Origin: Craspedostauros australis
Lineage: Eukaryota; Bacillariophyta; Bacillariophyceae; Mastogloiales; Achnanthaceae
DNA: 64,000 nucleotides
Reading direction: 5' to 3'
NCBI GenBank assembly: GCA_026770025.1
Contig: JAMXDE010000056.1
Coordinates: forward strand, 310,001 to 374,000
Within the stretch, counting starts at the first letter, position 1. Each line of letters starts with the position of its first letter. The position numbers were made by a program, and so were the translations under genes. Below the pieces are notes generated by a model, which did not search any database, was not told the origin of the DNA, and was given only the letters and a program-made list of their open reading frames with translations. Shown here piece after piece: positions 11,801 through 21,800 of the stretch.

Positions 11801-13292
11801 TTTCGGCAGTGAGCTGTGGCTGATTGTAGTACCCAGCGGTCACAGAGGCCCCGGCGATCCAGATCTCTCCCGTGACGTTGTCTGGACGTTTTACACGAGT
11901 ATCCGGGTCCACGATGATGATATCGATGGAGCTGTGCAGATTGCTGCGCTGTGCGATGGCGATGAATGGTTGGAGATCTTCACCTTCGCGGATGGTGGAA
12001 AGATGGGAGCCGTGATTGTAGCTGACACCAACGACGTTCTCTGCCAGTCCGTATGCTGCGAGGAACCAGTCCTTGCGTAGACCATGTGGACCAAATGCGT
12101 CAGAGAAGTGCTTTTCCGTGTCCAGCCGGATTGGCTCTGCGGCATTCTGGAAATGAAGCACGCTGGAGAGGTCCAGCTTGTGAGTAAGATTTGCCTTGGC
12201 CTCATTGAACTTGCGGGTGACCAACCGATACCCAAAGTCGGGAGCGGCACTGATGTGGCACTTGTGCTGGGACATGAGATCAATCCAGAGCAACGGGTTG
12301 CGGATGAACGAGACTAGTGATATCATGTGGGAATGGAAGGCGCCTGCCAATGGCGCAATGCCCATCTCGATGAGGCCCATGTCATGGTACTGCGGCAACC
12401 AAGAGCATGTGGCGATGCGTTTTGGGATGGCGCTTGTATCACCCAACTGGTCTTGGAATGAAGCGAACCAGTAGCTCTGTACGAGCTCGATGTTGGCCCG
12501 CAGTGCTTCGTGGGTCACCATGACGCCCTTTGGGTTACCGGTACTTCCAGATGTGTACTGGAGGAACGCCAGATCCGATCCTGCAATGTTTGGTTCATCG
12601 AAGGAAGGTGGCGGCGACGAGGAGCTGCCAGAGATGAGACTGGAAAGGAAGCCTTTCTTGGCTTGCTTGGAGTTGTTGTCGCTCTTGTTTTTGTTGGCGA
12701 TGAATGGGTCGTGACGAATGATGCGATCGGTGACCTGGTACTTCACCCCGCTGGGCCACATGGCGCGACTTTTGGATGTTGGGTTGGCGCGATCGGCGGC
12801 ACGGAGCAGATTGATGGATGTTTGGGTGAGGATGAGTGCTGGTGCACAATCCCCGATGACCTTGTTCATCTTGGTGAGCGACTTGACGAGCGGCGGCCCC
12901 GGAGGGTAGACCAACACGGCGGTCACGCCCGCACGCAGACATCCCAGAAAGATGGCGAAGAAGTGCAGACCGAAGTCGTAGCAGAGGACCACGCGGTCCC
13001 CTTTGTTGGTGCCCCATTCGTTGCGGAGGAGGTGGGCGCAGTGCCCCGCTTCATCCCAGAGCTGCTGGAAGGTGTAGTTGTTGGTTGCCTTGCCTTTTTC
13101 GTTGTACCAGGTGGAGAAGACGGTGTCGGACTTGAGTTCGACGACGAACTTGATATGGTCGATGAAGGACTTGTTTTGGATGGATTTGTGGATGATTTCA
13201 TGCTCAGTGGTGATGACGTTGGCGATGCCGGCTTCGATATCATCAACAACGATGGCGGGGTTGATATTGGAGGGTGGCGATGGGATTCTCAT
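8802..13292 (-). CDS. Fatty-acyl-AMP ligase / acyl carrier / NRPS-terminal-like membrane fusion
   Basis: The product is 1496 residues from ATG at 13292; the frame is open to 13538, but only via a TTG-type beginning. Residues ~40-640 form an adenylating domain of the fatty-acyl-AMP ligase class: A3 motif LQYTSGSTGNPKGV at ~245-258, then SWLPQYHDMGLI, and TGDYG and GRKKDIIIVNG further on. These enzymes activate fatty acids as acyl-adenylates and load a carrier. The carrier follows at about 690-760, with DVGLSSMMELEL giving the probable phosphopantetheine serine near 716. The remaining ~700 residues have 8 or more membrane helices alternating with hexapeptide-like segments (for example GPDATVSEG and GVKVGSNCQV). 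This matches the C-terminal domain of bacterial Pls/PosA-type synthetases. No condensation or thioesterase domain is visible. It probably makes or attaches an acyl group at a membrane; the product is unknown. Confidence 0.85.
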   Translation of the reverse strand: MRIPSPPSNINPAIVVDDIEAGIANVITTEHEIIHKSIQNKSFIDHIKFVVELKSDTVFSTWYNEKGKATNNYTFQQLWDEAGHCAHLLRNEWGTNKGDRVVLCYDFGLHFFAIFLGCLRAGVTAVLVYPPGPPLVKSLTKMNKVIGDCAPALILTQTSINLLRAADRANPTSKSRAMWPSGVKYQVTDRIIRHDPFIANKNKSDNNSKQAKKGFLSSLISGSSSSPPPSFDEPNIAGSDLAFLQYTSGSTGNPKGVMVTHEALRANIELVQSYWFASFQDQLGDTSAIPKRIATCSWLPQYHDMGLIEMGIAPLAGAFHSHMISLVSFIRNPLLWIDLMSQHKCHISAAPDFGYRLVTRKFNEAKANLTHKLDLSSVLHFQNAAEPIRLDTEKHFSDAFGPHGLRKDWFLAAYGLAENVVGVSYNHGSHLSTIREGEDLQPFIAIAQRSNLHSSIDIIIVDPDTRVKRPDNVTGEIWIAGASVTAGYYNQPQLTAETFQATLQGDSSSDAVGKMYLRTGDYGFYQDDYLYICGRKKDIIIVNGVNYYPQDIEHAVEEASSAVRPGCVAAFSSDETGNDGQLEIVFEIRANRADDAATVCQEIRKAVIEHIGLTPATIAAVEERTISKTTSSKIQRRCNRQRLHDGDQKMVLDVIGKSHFFSTQDGDIASQPKRLSLRKSVIEDVDIRDMDFYELVKSCIGSDVKAKDTWKDVGLSSMMELELRQSLAQRYNTSLPSDCFELFPTVVDLEVFLEASTGQALPTSLPKLKRLVTFPDEKPLAPLTSATIQFVGVLAILFMFALPIVPAYEIGKVLVNDDRAYELFFIDLSPYVWVWYPLVVPFWAITFTVEVILAKWIVIGRYREGYISQTDIYFLRWWFVDRLVHIWESFLGRFIMGTPLVVFFDYLMGANVHASSSIDEFIREFDLVDIGPDATVSEGIRCRMFGPCKDGCQGPTLRFRTIQVGASADIKGILCPGVKVGSNCQVSHTSVLVEGAQAPPNTTIRGNPGFIHSTRTHGATDAEADSNNDSLEMTTSETLPTTHSTAGNRRWIILGAMKMLWLLAELYFAFTCFLVVDILVRDELPDWRYARLLYWITSIGLTSTFFIVSSIMLKWVIIGKQRPGPACQSVPSELASWACDFHYSIGGAVLYGLTFHSSIWNVILLAFGMDIDLRSHVAAHAFLPSQLDLISVKRSFVSKSTFDIKQDGQYKAIKVEDSSIGLNVVCGPGVTVSRSLVSPATYFATNLVHDRHHPRYELVAGWELGRIILLNTILHVIMLVMVAASFIPAFELWMNVIKPQTPLGAVPVVVACVIIQTIVWLILLRAVELVTLAGSGSRTEPWCVPLYMVYQALCYSVQVWSFVSLLWGTPMMNTVLRMQGADVQGRLLYFGFRIYEAALVTFGDGAVVDESSISGHYGIFSTITLGKCYIEGIMHQRCFTLTRSVPTTQTACPSTIEHGPGKMVGDFGPSCSKQPQEPTQLSIRDGSCEEPSAKAE

Positions 13293-13554
13293 GTTGGAAT
13301 GCGCTGTTGACACGGACAGGTAGCTGCAGATGTGGTATGGGTATTGCGGTTGCTTTGATCTTGTTGAATTGCTTGATTTGTGAATCTGTTTGCCCTCGGA
13401 CTGAAATTGTGAGGGGTTGGGAAGGTGAAAGCTTGTGTGGCAAGCATCGTTGTGCAGAGCAATCTGTTGCTGGCAACACATCTCGCTGAGCCGCTCGCCC
13501 TGCCTTCGGCAATTGGGCGCAAAATGCTCTCGCTTCAAGCTTCTGTGACCTGGT

Positions 13555-13674
13555 GAATTCCTTCACAGATTGTTCCATTGGTCGATCGAGGGAGGAATTC
13601 CTTCACAGTTTGTTCCATTGCCAGATCGAGGGAGGAATTCCTTCACAGATTGTTCCATTGGCAGATCGAGGGAG
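13555..13674. repeat. Three tandem copies of a 40-bp unit
   Basis: Each 40-bp copy begins GAATTCCTTCACAG and ends GATCGAGGGAG. Copies start at 13555, 13595 and 13635 and differ at only a few bases. They lie upstream of the minus-strand acyl-AMP ligase gene, so they could be in its promoter or 5' leader. Confidence 0.9.
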
Positions 13675-14424
13675 GAAGTTGCAGTTATGCTGAACGGCTA
13701 CGAGTATTCTGATGTCAGTTTCACCGGCCATTTTTGCAGGGAGGATACGGTTAAAACCGCATCCTCCCACAAAACAACGAGTCACGGGGAGAGATATTTA
13801 TTAGAGGCTTTTTGCATTCAGGGACACCCAATAATTTGTCCACAATTCCGAAAATTATGTGTTTCTGAATCTTGCGAGACTAATACAAGAGAAATCAGAT
13901 GAGAAACAATGTGCTCGTGACTGGTGCAGTCTTGGATACGGATCGTGGAACTCTTTCAGGAGGAAGACGTGCGAATTGTTCGTGGAACGAGTTGCTCGTC
14001 CCAACCCGCCACAGAAACGGAAAGAGCAACGAACAGAAGAGAGGACATCCACGCTGATGGCACTTTTGGGCGCTTGTGTGGTGTGGATACAACTACTCAT
14101 AGTCGAGCGCGCACGAGTGTCATAGTAGTACGATCTAGAATATCGTGCAAAGCGAGAGAGTTGCAAGAGAGAGAGAGAGCAAACGAAGATCGCATTGCCT
14201 CGGCAAGGGGAATGTGAGCAACGGCGGCGGAGATCCTTTTCTACGAATACGCGTACGCAAGCATTGCTTCAACGTGGCACAGCAACCTTGTTACATATTC
14301 TACAATACATACACACCGTATTAGTGCTTGTCCCACAGCAACCACAACCACAACCACAACCAGAATCAATCTGCAAGTGCAAGTGGGAGTGCAAGCGTCA
14401 GAACTGGAAACGAAAGCAGGCGCG
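13675..14424. other. Intergenic region between divergent genes
   Basis: About 750 bp separates the divergent acyl-AMP ligase and cystinosin-like genes and should hold both promoters. There is a GA-rich stretch at 14155-14180 and an ACCACA repeat near 14340. I see no gene. Confidence 0.5.
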
Positions 14425-16116
14425 ATGTCTTTGGCTGAACCCTTGCTGGACTTGCCCTCCGCCTCATCACTACAGCCAGCAAATGACTCTGCGAATGGTG
14501 CTCGCAGTGGTGCTGGCGAGACGGGCAATCCCCACTTATACGGCACCGTTCACGACGGAGGGCAGAATGGAAGAGATCCATCATCATCTCCTTCGTTTCC
14601 GAGCGATGAACATACTTCTTCGCTTCTATGGCTGAAGCTGAGACGGGTTGCCAGCCAGCTGCTTTCTGAGATGGCAACCCCGCTGACAGATGACTCTGGG
14701 TCGCCTCGGTCTGTTCTGGTGGGATTGGCGACCATCCTTTCGGTTGGAACGATCCTTGGGCTCATCATTGATGCGATCGCTTCCGGCGGTTCTGAAAACG
14801 ACGGAAGTGCAGATGGCGATGATGATGATGATGATGATGGAACCACTTGCAAGTCCCTAGCAACTTTCAGCGCCATTCTGGGCTACTGCTACTTCTCGTG
14901 CTGGGGGATCTCCTTCTACCCACAGGCCCTGTCCAACTTCCGTCGCAAATCCACGGATGGATTGAACCTGGACTTCTGCGTGTTGAACGTCCTTGGCTTC
15001 GCGTGCTACACGGCCTATACTCTGGCCTTCTACTGCAACTCCACCATCCAACTTTTGTACCGCGAACGGTACGATGCAGACATCTCCGTCCAATCCAACG
15101 ACGTCGCTTTTGCTGCCCATGCTCTCCTTCTGTCCTCCATCACGCTGGGCCAAATCGTTTACTACAACTACAGCTGCGGCAAAGCCAACACCAACACCAA
15201 CAACGGCGGCAACAATGCTGGCAACGTCAGCCACAACACAGACAGCAATACTACCGACAACAACAACGACGATAACGACGACAGATCCAACGAGGTCTTG
15301 ATCAGAGCCCCATTCTCAGGCCCGCTGTCATTGAGCCCACCCATCTTCATGTTGCTGACCCTTTTCCTCAGCATCATCATTTCATGCGCGTTGGGCCTTG
15401 TTTGGTCGCAGCATGCCACAAGCAAAGGCAACGACGAGAGTCAATACTTCGACAATCACGGTTACCCATCTGCACATCCGTACGAAGCAACGTCACTACA
15501 GCATTTTCTGTCGGCGGATGGACGGCATGATCCGTCTTGGTTTAGATCTCTTGGCGAACATTCTCGTGGCACCGATGTGAATGAGCATTCATCCACGATC
15601 AACAGGCTCTTTCGTGTCGGCAACTGGCTGGACTACATCTACCTCCTGAGCTACATCAAAATTGCCATCTCCCTGATCAAGTACATCCCACAGGTCATCC
15701 AAAACAAGCAACGCCAATCCACTGAGGGCTGGAGCATTTGGAACATCGTTCTTGACTTCACGGGTGGAACCCTCAGCACCGCTCAGCTCATCCTCGACTG
15801 CTACGCAGCGTCGGCTGGCAGTCCTAGCAGCTCGAGCTCTTTCTGGCACCTCGTCCAAGGCAACCTCGTCAAGCTCATGCTGGGATTGATCTCCATCTTC
15901 TTTGATGTCATCTTCCTCGTCCAGCACTACGTCCTGTATCCCGAACCACCAACAGTGGAAGGCGATTCAGCTCTGCCGCAAGAATCCCAGGCACAAGAGG
16001 ATTCCGATGCCAACGTTGATGGTGATGTTGGGGAAGCAGAAGGAGAGGAAGACGCCGATGCCGACAACGACAATGTTGTAGAGGGAGGAGAATGTCCACA
16101 GGCGGTCTTCGTTTGA
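14425..16116 (+). CDS. CTNS: Cystinosin-like PQ-loop lysosomal/vacuolar cystine transporter
   Basis: The product is 563 residues from ATG 14425 (context GCGCGATGT). Cystinosins are H+-coupled cystine exporters of lysosome/vacuole membranes with seven helices and two PQ-loop repeats. PQ loop 1 is seen at about 165-185 (FYPQALSNFRRKSTDGLNLD) and PQ loop 2 at about 420-440 (KYIPQVIQNKQRQSTEGWSI). The diagnostic LDFTGG follows, containing the conserved transport aspartate, and FDVIFLVQHYVLYP closes the core as in animal cystinosin. The family is usually near 370 residues. Here there is a ~110-residue hydrophilic N-terminal extension, an Asp run (GAT codons at 14815-14838), an Asn/Asp-rich insert (about 253-292) and an acidic C-terminal tail. 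Whether the inserts face the lumen or cytosol cannot be told from sequence alone. Confidence 0.88.
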   Translation: MSLAEPLLDLPSASSLQPANDSANGARSGAGETGNPHLYGTVHDGGQNGRDPSSSPSFPSDEHTSSLLWLKLRRVASQLLSEMATPLTDDSGSPRSVLVGLATILSVGTILGLIIDAIASGGSENDGSADGDDDDDDDGTTCKSLATFSAILGYCYFSCWGISFYPQALSNFRRKSTDGLNLDFCVLNVLGFACYTAYTLAFYCNSTIQLLYRERYDADISVQSNDVAFAAHALLLSSITLGQIVYYNYSCGKANTNTNNGGNNAGNVSHNTDSNTTDNNNDDNDDRSNEVLIRAPFSGPLSLSPPIFMLLTLFLSIIISCALGLVWSQHATSKGNDESQYFDNHGYPSAHPYEATSLQHFLSADGRHDPSWFRSLGEHSRGTDVNEHSSTINRLFRVGNWLDYIYLLSYIKIAISLIKYIPQVIQNKQRQSTEGWSIWNIVLDFTGGTLSTAQLILDCYAASAGSPSSSSSFWHLVQGNLVKLMLGLISIFFDVIFLVQHYVLYPEPPTVEGDSALPQESQAQEDSDANVDGDVGEAEGEEDADADNDNVVEGGECPQAVFV

Positions 16117-16622
16117 TGAACTTCGCAATGAATGCTCCTGGATCATGGACCGCGCAATACTTTCACCCTTGTGAAGCTTGGGAGCACTCATGCGCATGGG
16201 ATGGTCCACAAACACTTCGAGAACAGGACTCTCTCTTTCTCCCCAGAGGACTGTTCAAATACATCATTACATCAATACACTCCAACATACAACATGGCAC
16301 TGCATAGATAATACCGTTCCACTCCTTTCCTTGTTGCAGACTTGTACCTGTTCAGTGGATATGAGTTGACTAGAGTAGAGTAGACTTGACTTGAGTACTC
16401 AAGAGAGAGCACTCTGGAAGAAGCGTCGCACTTGCACACCTCAAGCACCACGAGCCGATTTGTTAGTGCTTTGTTCTGGAGAACAACAACAACTGCTGCT
16501 GCTGGCGATGTTGGTGGTATTGATTCTGGTGATGCTATCATGCAAGCATGGTACACATACTAGGAGAGTATCATATCGTGCATCAGTGGTCATTCCAGCG
16601 TACTATTATACAACGGATACAT

Positions 16623-16676
16623 ACTACTACACGGATGCGTACTACTACACGGATGCGTACTACTACACAGATGCGT
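16623..16676. repeat. Three copies of an 18-bp tandem repeat
   Basis: The unit is ACTACTACACGGATGCGT at 16623, 16641 and 16659; the third copy has one change. Confidence 0.9.
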
Positions 16677-16939
16677 ACGTTGGTATGGTGTCGCGTCAGA
16701 TGATGATGCTTTCTAGTCAGCGTCTGATAGCCTGTTGATGGGTACGATGATGAGAGTGGCCGAGCTGGTCGTTTCGCAAGCCGTCGTACAGGACGACTAT
16801 GGCATGATGAGTCATTGAACACAAGCGGATTGCTCACTCAACGCACCTACTATACCATTCCATCTTCTCTCTCTCTCTCTCTGTCTCACTGTCTCTTTGT
16901 GCCGTGATCGACCAACACTCCATCGCTTATCCAAGAATC

Positions 16940-16979
16940 GCGAGGACCACGAGGACCACGAGGACCACGAGGACCACAA
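16940..16979. repeat. 9-bp GAGGACCAC array in the 5' leader
   Basis: About four units of GAGGACCAC end 7 bp before the start codon of the cyclophilin-like gene. The frame is open through it, so an N-terminally extended reading is possible, but no upstream ATG supports one. Confidence 0.8.
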
Positions 16980-16986
16980 GGGCACC

Positions 16987-18141
16987 ATGATGCAACGAAA
17001 AAAGCTGTCAAATCTCAGCAACCGCGTCACTGCGCAAAGATCCACACAAAGCAAAGCCTGCCTTGGCTTTGGTTTGTTGGCCATCGCCTCTGGCTTCGCG
17101 GTCCTCCTCGTCTCCTTCTGGACATTCTCCATCATCAATCTCACCACGGAGACCAGCAGCTTGGGTGGCAGAAGCGACAATGTTCTTGACAGTAGCAGCA
17201 ATGGCCATCGCAAAGGCGAGATGAGCGACGCCGAAAAGATGCTCTTGCGAAAACAGAGGCGGAACCACGATGGTCGACCGTCGATGACGCATGTGAACTT
17301 CACCAACGACGCGTTCCATCACCTTCAAGACACACAACAGAAGGGATCTTCGGCGGTCGGGCAAGAAGACGATGGTACAGCATCTACCTTGCACCAAGCA
17401 TCAGCAACAGCATCAGCAACAGCATCAGCAACAGTGTGCCCCAACCAGAATATTCTCAAGGACCTGACCGAGCGAGAATTGCATCCGCGTGCTGGAGCCA
17501 GGCACATGGTGGATCCCCCCGCAGGTGGAAACGTGACTCTGGTTTGCTGCAAGACTACTGCCGGTCCCCTCAGCATCCTCATCCATCACAAGTGGGCGCC
17601 GCTGGGCGCACAGCGGGTGCTGGAGATGATCACATCTGGTTACATGAGCAAGCCGATACCCCTCATGCGTTGTATCCGAAACTTTATCTGCCAATTCGGT
17701 CTGCACTCCCTCGAGGAGTACAACAAACGGAAGCATCCCACGTTCGGAAAGTTTGCCCAATCGTTTCCGGACGACCCCAACTGGCTGCCCGAGGGAAAGC
17801 TGCATCGGGTGAACGACCAGGGCGTCAAGCGATTTGCCAAGGGGTACTTTGCGTTTGCTGGCGGGGGCAAGAGCAGCCGCACAAAGCAGCTCATCGTTGC
17901 GTTGAAAGAGAACCCTGGCCTCGCGGGGGGATCTCCGTGGGAGGTGCCGTGGGGTGAGGCAGTCGGCGAGTACTCCTTCCGCACGCTGAGTGCCATCAGT
18001 ACCGCATACGGCGAGAAAGGGCCACCGCAGGGCAAGCTCATGAACCATGGATTCACGGCAGAGATGGCGCAACAGTACCCCGATTTGGACATGTTGGAGC
18101 AATGCACAGTCGTCGATCAGGTCAATCTGGATGTCATATAG
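16987..18141 (+). CDS. Membrane-anchored cyclophilin-like peptidyl-prolyl isomerase
   Basis: The product is 384 residues; ATG 16987 sits in a good context (GGCACCATGATG). A single hydrophobic segment near residues 24-50 (GFGLLAIASGFAVLLVSFWT) after a basic N-terminus suggests a signal anchor, with the rest in the secretory lumen or outside. A hydrophilic stalk includes a short Ala-Ser-Thr repeat (about 138-148). Residues ~175-384 align with divergent cyclophilins. MRCIRNFICQFG matches the FHRVIPGFMCQGG site and keeps its Arg, Phe and Gln, while the first Gly is replaced. SSRTKQLIVAL matches the NGSQFFI strand. PWGEAVGEYS and a final YPDLDMLEQC also occur in algal cyclophilin-like proteins. 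Catalytic activity is plausible, but the changed motifs leave it uncertain. Confidence 0.75.
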   Translation: MMQRKKLSNLSNRVTAQRSTQSKACLGFGLLAIASGFAVLLVSFWTFSIINLTTETSSLGGRSDNVLDSSSNGHRKGEMSDAEKMLLRKQRRNHDGRPSMTHVNFTNDAFHHLQDTQQKGSSAVGQEDDGTASTLHQASATASATASATVCPNQNILKDLTERELHPRAGARHMVDPPAGGNVTLVCCKTTAGPLSILIHHKWAPLGAQRVLEMITSGYMSKPIPLMRCIRNFICQFGLHSLEEYNKRKHPTFGKFAQSFPDDPNWLPEGKLHRVNDQGVKRFAKGYFAFAGGGKSSRTKQLIVALKENPGLAGGSPWEVPWGEAVGEYSFRTLSAISTAYGEKGPPQGKLMNHGFTAEMAQQYPDLDMLEQCTVVDQVNLDVI

Positions 18142-18815
18142 AGGATCGGACGGTGGTGGGAGAGTGGCTCATAAGTGGCTCATAAGTGGCTCGTGAGTGT
18201 ATGTAAGGATGCAACGATTGGCGAGAATATTCGACCGTTTCCGCCATACTCGTAGCTCGTACTATACTCGTACCAGTGCACACAAAGCGCAAGCGTCGAT
18301 CTTGCTGAGATCGAGCACGCTGAAAGGCACGCTGAAAGGCACGCTGAAAGGCACGCTGAAAGGCACGCTGAAAGGCACGCTGAAAGGCACGCTGAAAGGC
18401 ACGCTGAAAGACACGTGCACCACGAAACCACTACTCCCCATCACGGTCGGCTTGCGATATAGCCTTTCATACTTCCCATCAGCCTCCTGCGAATACTGAG
18501 GAGAATGTTGCTTTCCGCGCGCTTGTGCATGCGTCTGCTCTGTGCTCAACTCTACGCGATACGTGTTCTATGTAAGCATGATTGTAGTTTGGATGAGACA
18601 TTGGATGTGAATTGATACTACGAGCAGGATAGCACGCTCCAGAGAGAGCGAGAGACACTTGATGGAACGCTGACTCTCACAGGAGAGGGCGGGCACAGGC
18701 CCACGCGCAGGCACATACCAATACTAACGCTAATACTGATGCTAATAGTAGTACGATTCCCCGACGAGTAAGGGTACATCAAGGAAGTCGATCCCAGCGG
18801 TCCGCCTCCTGGTCC
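18142..18815. other. Convergent intergenic region with a 12-bp minisatellite
   Basis: This separates the 3' ends of the cyclophilin-like and HAD-repeat genes. Apart from the minisatellite and repeated 'ctcataagtgg' near 18167-18192, nothing recognisable is present. Confidence 0.6.
18317..18412. repeat. Eight tandem copies of a 12-bp unit
   Basis: The unit ACGCTGAAAGGC is repeated eight times with one substitution in the last copy (96 bp). The period is a multiple of three, so both strands stay open and create false ORFs. Confidence 0.95.
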
Positions 18816-21800
18816 TTATTCGTCATCCCAAAACCGTGTCAGCACCTTGCGCTTTGGTGCAGGTTGCGCCTGCACCATGTCCAGCTGCGGTTGATCGTAC
18901 ACCCGTTCTCCGAACAATCGCCTGATGTTCATGGCGGTCAATTCCGAGAATGACACGGCCGTGGCGTCGGCTGCGAGCAGATCGTATCGGGGATACGTAC
19001 CGACGAAGGCGACGGTCCTCATCTCCACATCCTGGCCTGCCAAGGCTGCGTTGGGCGTCGTATCGAAGACGGTGCACTGGTCGGGTCGGCGTTCCATCCG
19101 AAGCGCAGCGCCAAGAAGCTGCTGGCTGTCGCGGTCGTAGTTGTCATCTGCTGTCACGCAGTGCTCTGGCGGGATGACGTTTTGCAGACCAGCAAAGTCC
19201 AGCAGCATCAGCGCTTGATCTCGCGTCAGGTGAGATGTGATGCCGCAGCCCATTTCGACGTCGAGCAAGGATTTGATCCATTGATGGATCCCTGCGACTG
19301 GTGCCACAGCAGGTATGTCCGCCGCGTCATCGCGGATGCCTTCTCCGTCTCCATTGCGGCCCGCTCCGAAAGAAGACCCTTGGCTGCTGGCGTCCTTCCA
19401 TCTCGATCGCTTTGATGTGATTTGATCTCTGTACTCCTGCGCGATCTGAAGAGACTGCTCCATGTCATCCGCCCAACCAAAGCCGTTGAGGATAGCCTCC
19501 TCCGGGCCAACGGTCAAAGCAAAGAGCACGTCTTCATTGCTGGGCATCGCATAACCGCGCTTCCATGCCACCTCCGTCCACGCATCGAATGCCACCTTGA
19601 ACAACTCATCGGTGCTGGGTTCTGTTGATGCCGTGCTCGCGGTTCCTTGTGCGCCGTTCGCTCTCGATGATGCGGCGGCATCCATCAACGGTTTCGACGA
19701 CTCAGACGCCGCGATTCCGTTCAAGGCCTCTTCGTAAGTTGACGAGATCGTTCGGATCTGCTCATCATTAAAATTGTGCGTCCACGCCAATAACCGCCGC
19801 ACGGATTCGTCGGGCTGCATGCGCATCGTCAGCTCGATTTGATCGATGGACGGCGAGTCGAAGCCGTGCTTTGCGGCCGTAGTGGCCCACGCGCTGGCCT
19901 GCGCGTCAAGCAAAGCCTCAAGTTGCTGCTTCTGTGCTTGCGCTTGTTGCGACGAGTGTTTGCCTGGTTGCTTGGTAGCTGCTTGATCCGGACTTGGCAG
20001 AGCCGTGTTGAGTCCAACACCACCGGTTTCACGATCAACCAGTTCATGTGCTCGGCCGTGCACCTTGGTGTTGATGATCTCCGTCAATTTGGATTGGTAC
20101 CTGTGCGCCAACTCCTGCGCCTTCACTGCGTCGTCCGTCCATCCAAAGCCATCCATGATGACGATCGCTGCGTCATTCAGAACAGCTGCCGCAAGGACGG
20201 CTTCGGGTTCCGGTTCCGGCTGGCCGATCTCCTTCGCCAGCTCGCTCCATGCCACGAATTGGATCTCCAGCATGTCATTCTCGTTGATTGCTTCGAGACG
20301 AGTACTGACGTTCACCGGTGCTCCCAGCGGCAAGTCGGATCCTGACCCAGATACTGGCTTTCTACCGTGGTCGTTACCATTGGATCGCTGTTCTCGCAGT
20401 TGCTGCATGAAATGACGGTACGCAGCAACGATGCGATCGACTTGATTCGGATCTGCTGACCATCCGAACATGGTCTGGACAGCGATGTCGGGCGACATGG
20501 CCGTGCTTTGGACGATGAGATCGAAGGGCGGGTTGGGAAAGCCGTACTTGTTGGCGGTTGCCTCCCATGCATGCTTCACGATCGACAGCCGTTCCTGCTC
20601 ATTCATCGCTGGGTTCGCTCGTGCGGCGGTTGAATGCCCCGATCCAAGTTCGGCTGCACCCATCGCTATGGGATTGATGTCGTTGGTATTTGCAGCGGAA
20701 GCGGAAGCATTGGATGCATCATCAACTGGCTTTTCGATACCATTTTGCTCCGCCCATTCATCGAACAGCAGCTGGAATTGCAGATCGTGCTCCTGTGCAA
20801 TCTCCCTGCTCTCCAACAGATCCTTCGTCCAATAGAAGACATCTCGGACCGCCACCTCGGACTGAACCACAGATGCGCGACGCGCATCTTCCACCGTCGG
20901 CAGCCGGACGGCGAACTTCTTGGCGACTGCTGTCCAGGCTCTATATGACAGCCCGGTGAGGTCCACAATCACGCCTTCCAATCGAAGGATGGCGCCGAAT
21001 TCCTGGAACGGTTTGTTGATGCGCGGCATGTACTGCGAGACACCGGTAGCGTAAACGGAAGTCTTGTGATCGATGAGGTTGCTGACTTCGATGGTGCTGA
21101 GCTCCGTGTACTCCAGCAAGTGGCGTTTGCGCGCTTCGAAGCTTGTCATCCCCCACTCGTTGTTGCGTCCTCGGAAGTACTCGGTATCGTAGGAGTAATC
21201 TGCGTAGTCATCTGTCCCACGACCGCGACCAAGAGCGACGTTAATATCGATGCCCAGACCGCCGCCGCCTTTCTGACCCGATCGACGTCGCTGGTACTCA
21301 GCCAGTTGCCGCATGTTGTGATCGTACTTGTCGTCATCGAAGACATCGTCCATGTCGCGTCCCTGAAAAGTGTTGTCGTTCGCATTGGTCGATTGATCAG
21401 CGCCGCTGCTCCCACCGGATGCGATCCTGCCCGTCTCCTGTTCCTTGCGCAACCATTCTGGGATGCTTGCGTCACCGACGTCGTTGTCAGCATCGCTGTT
21501 GTCCTCTTCGTCCTCGTCATCATCGTCCTCAATCTCGTTGTTGGACAGAATTCCACCTCTATCGCTGTACTCACCCGCTTCAGCCGTAGTTTTGCGACGG
21601 ACGAATGTTGGCCGAGGCCCCAGCGACTGCAGTGCATCCTTGGCGTATTGGTCAACGTCGATTGCCTGTTGTTGCTGCTGCTCCTGCTGTTGTCCATCGG
21701 CGGTGTTGTCGGCGCTGTCCAACTGTTTGCGCATCTCTGCTTCCTTTGCCATGTAGGCTTCGAAGTCAGCCTTTTGCTCTTCCTTCAGGCTTGGGTCGTC

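Larger units (their letters stand above)
16117..16986. other. Intergenic region with simple repeats; promoter/5' UTR of cyclophilin-like gene
   Basis: No convincing gene. It contains an 18-bp tandem repeat (16623-16676), a CT microsatellite (about 16866-16890) and a 9-bp GAGGACCAC array (about 16940-16979) directly before the next start codon, probably in the 5' UTR. Confidence 0.6.
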
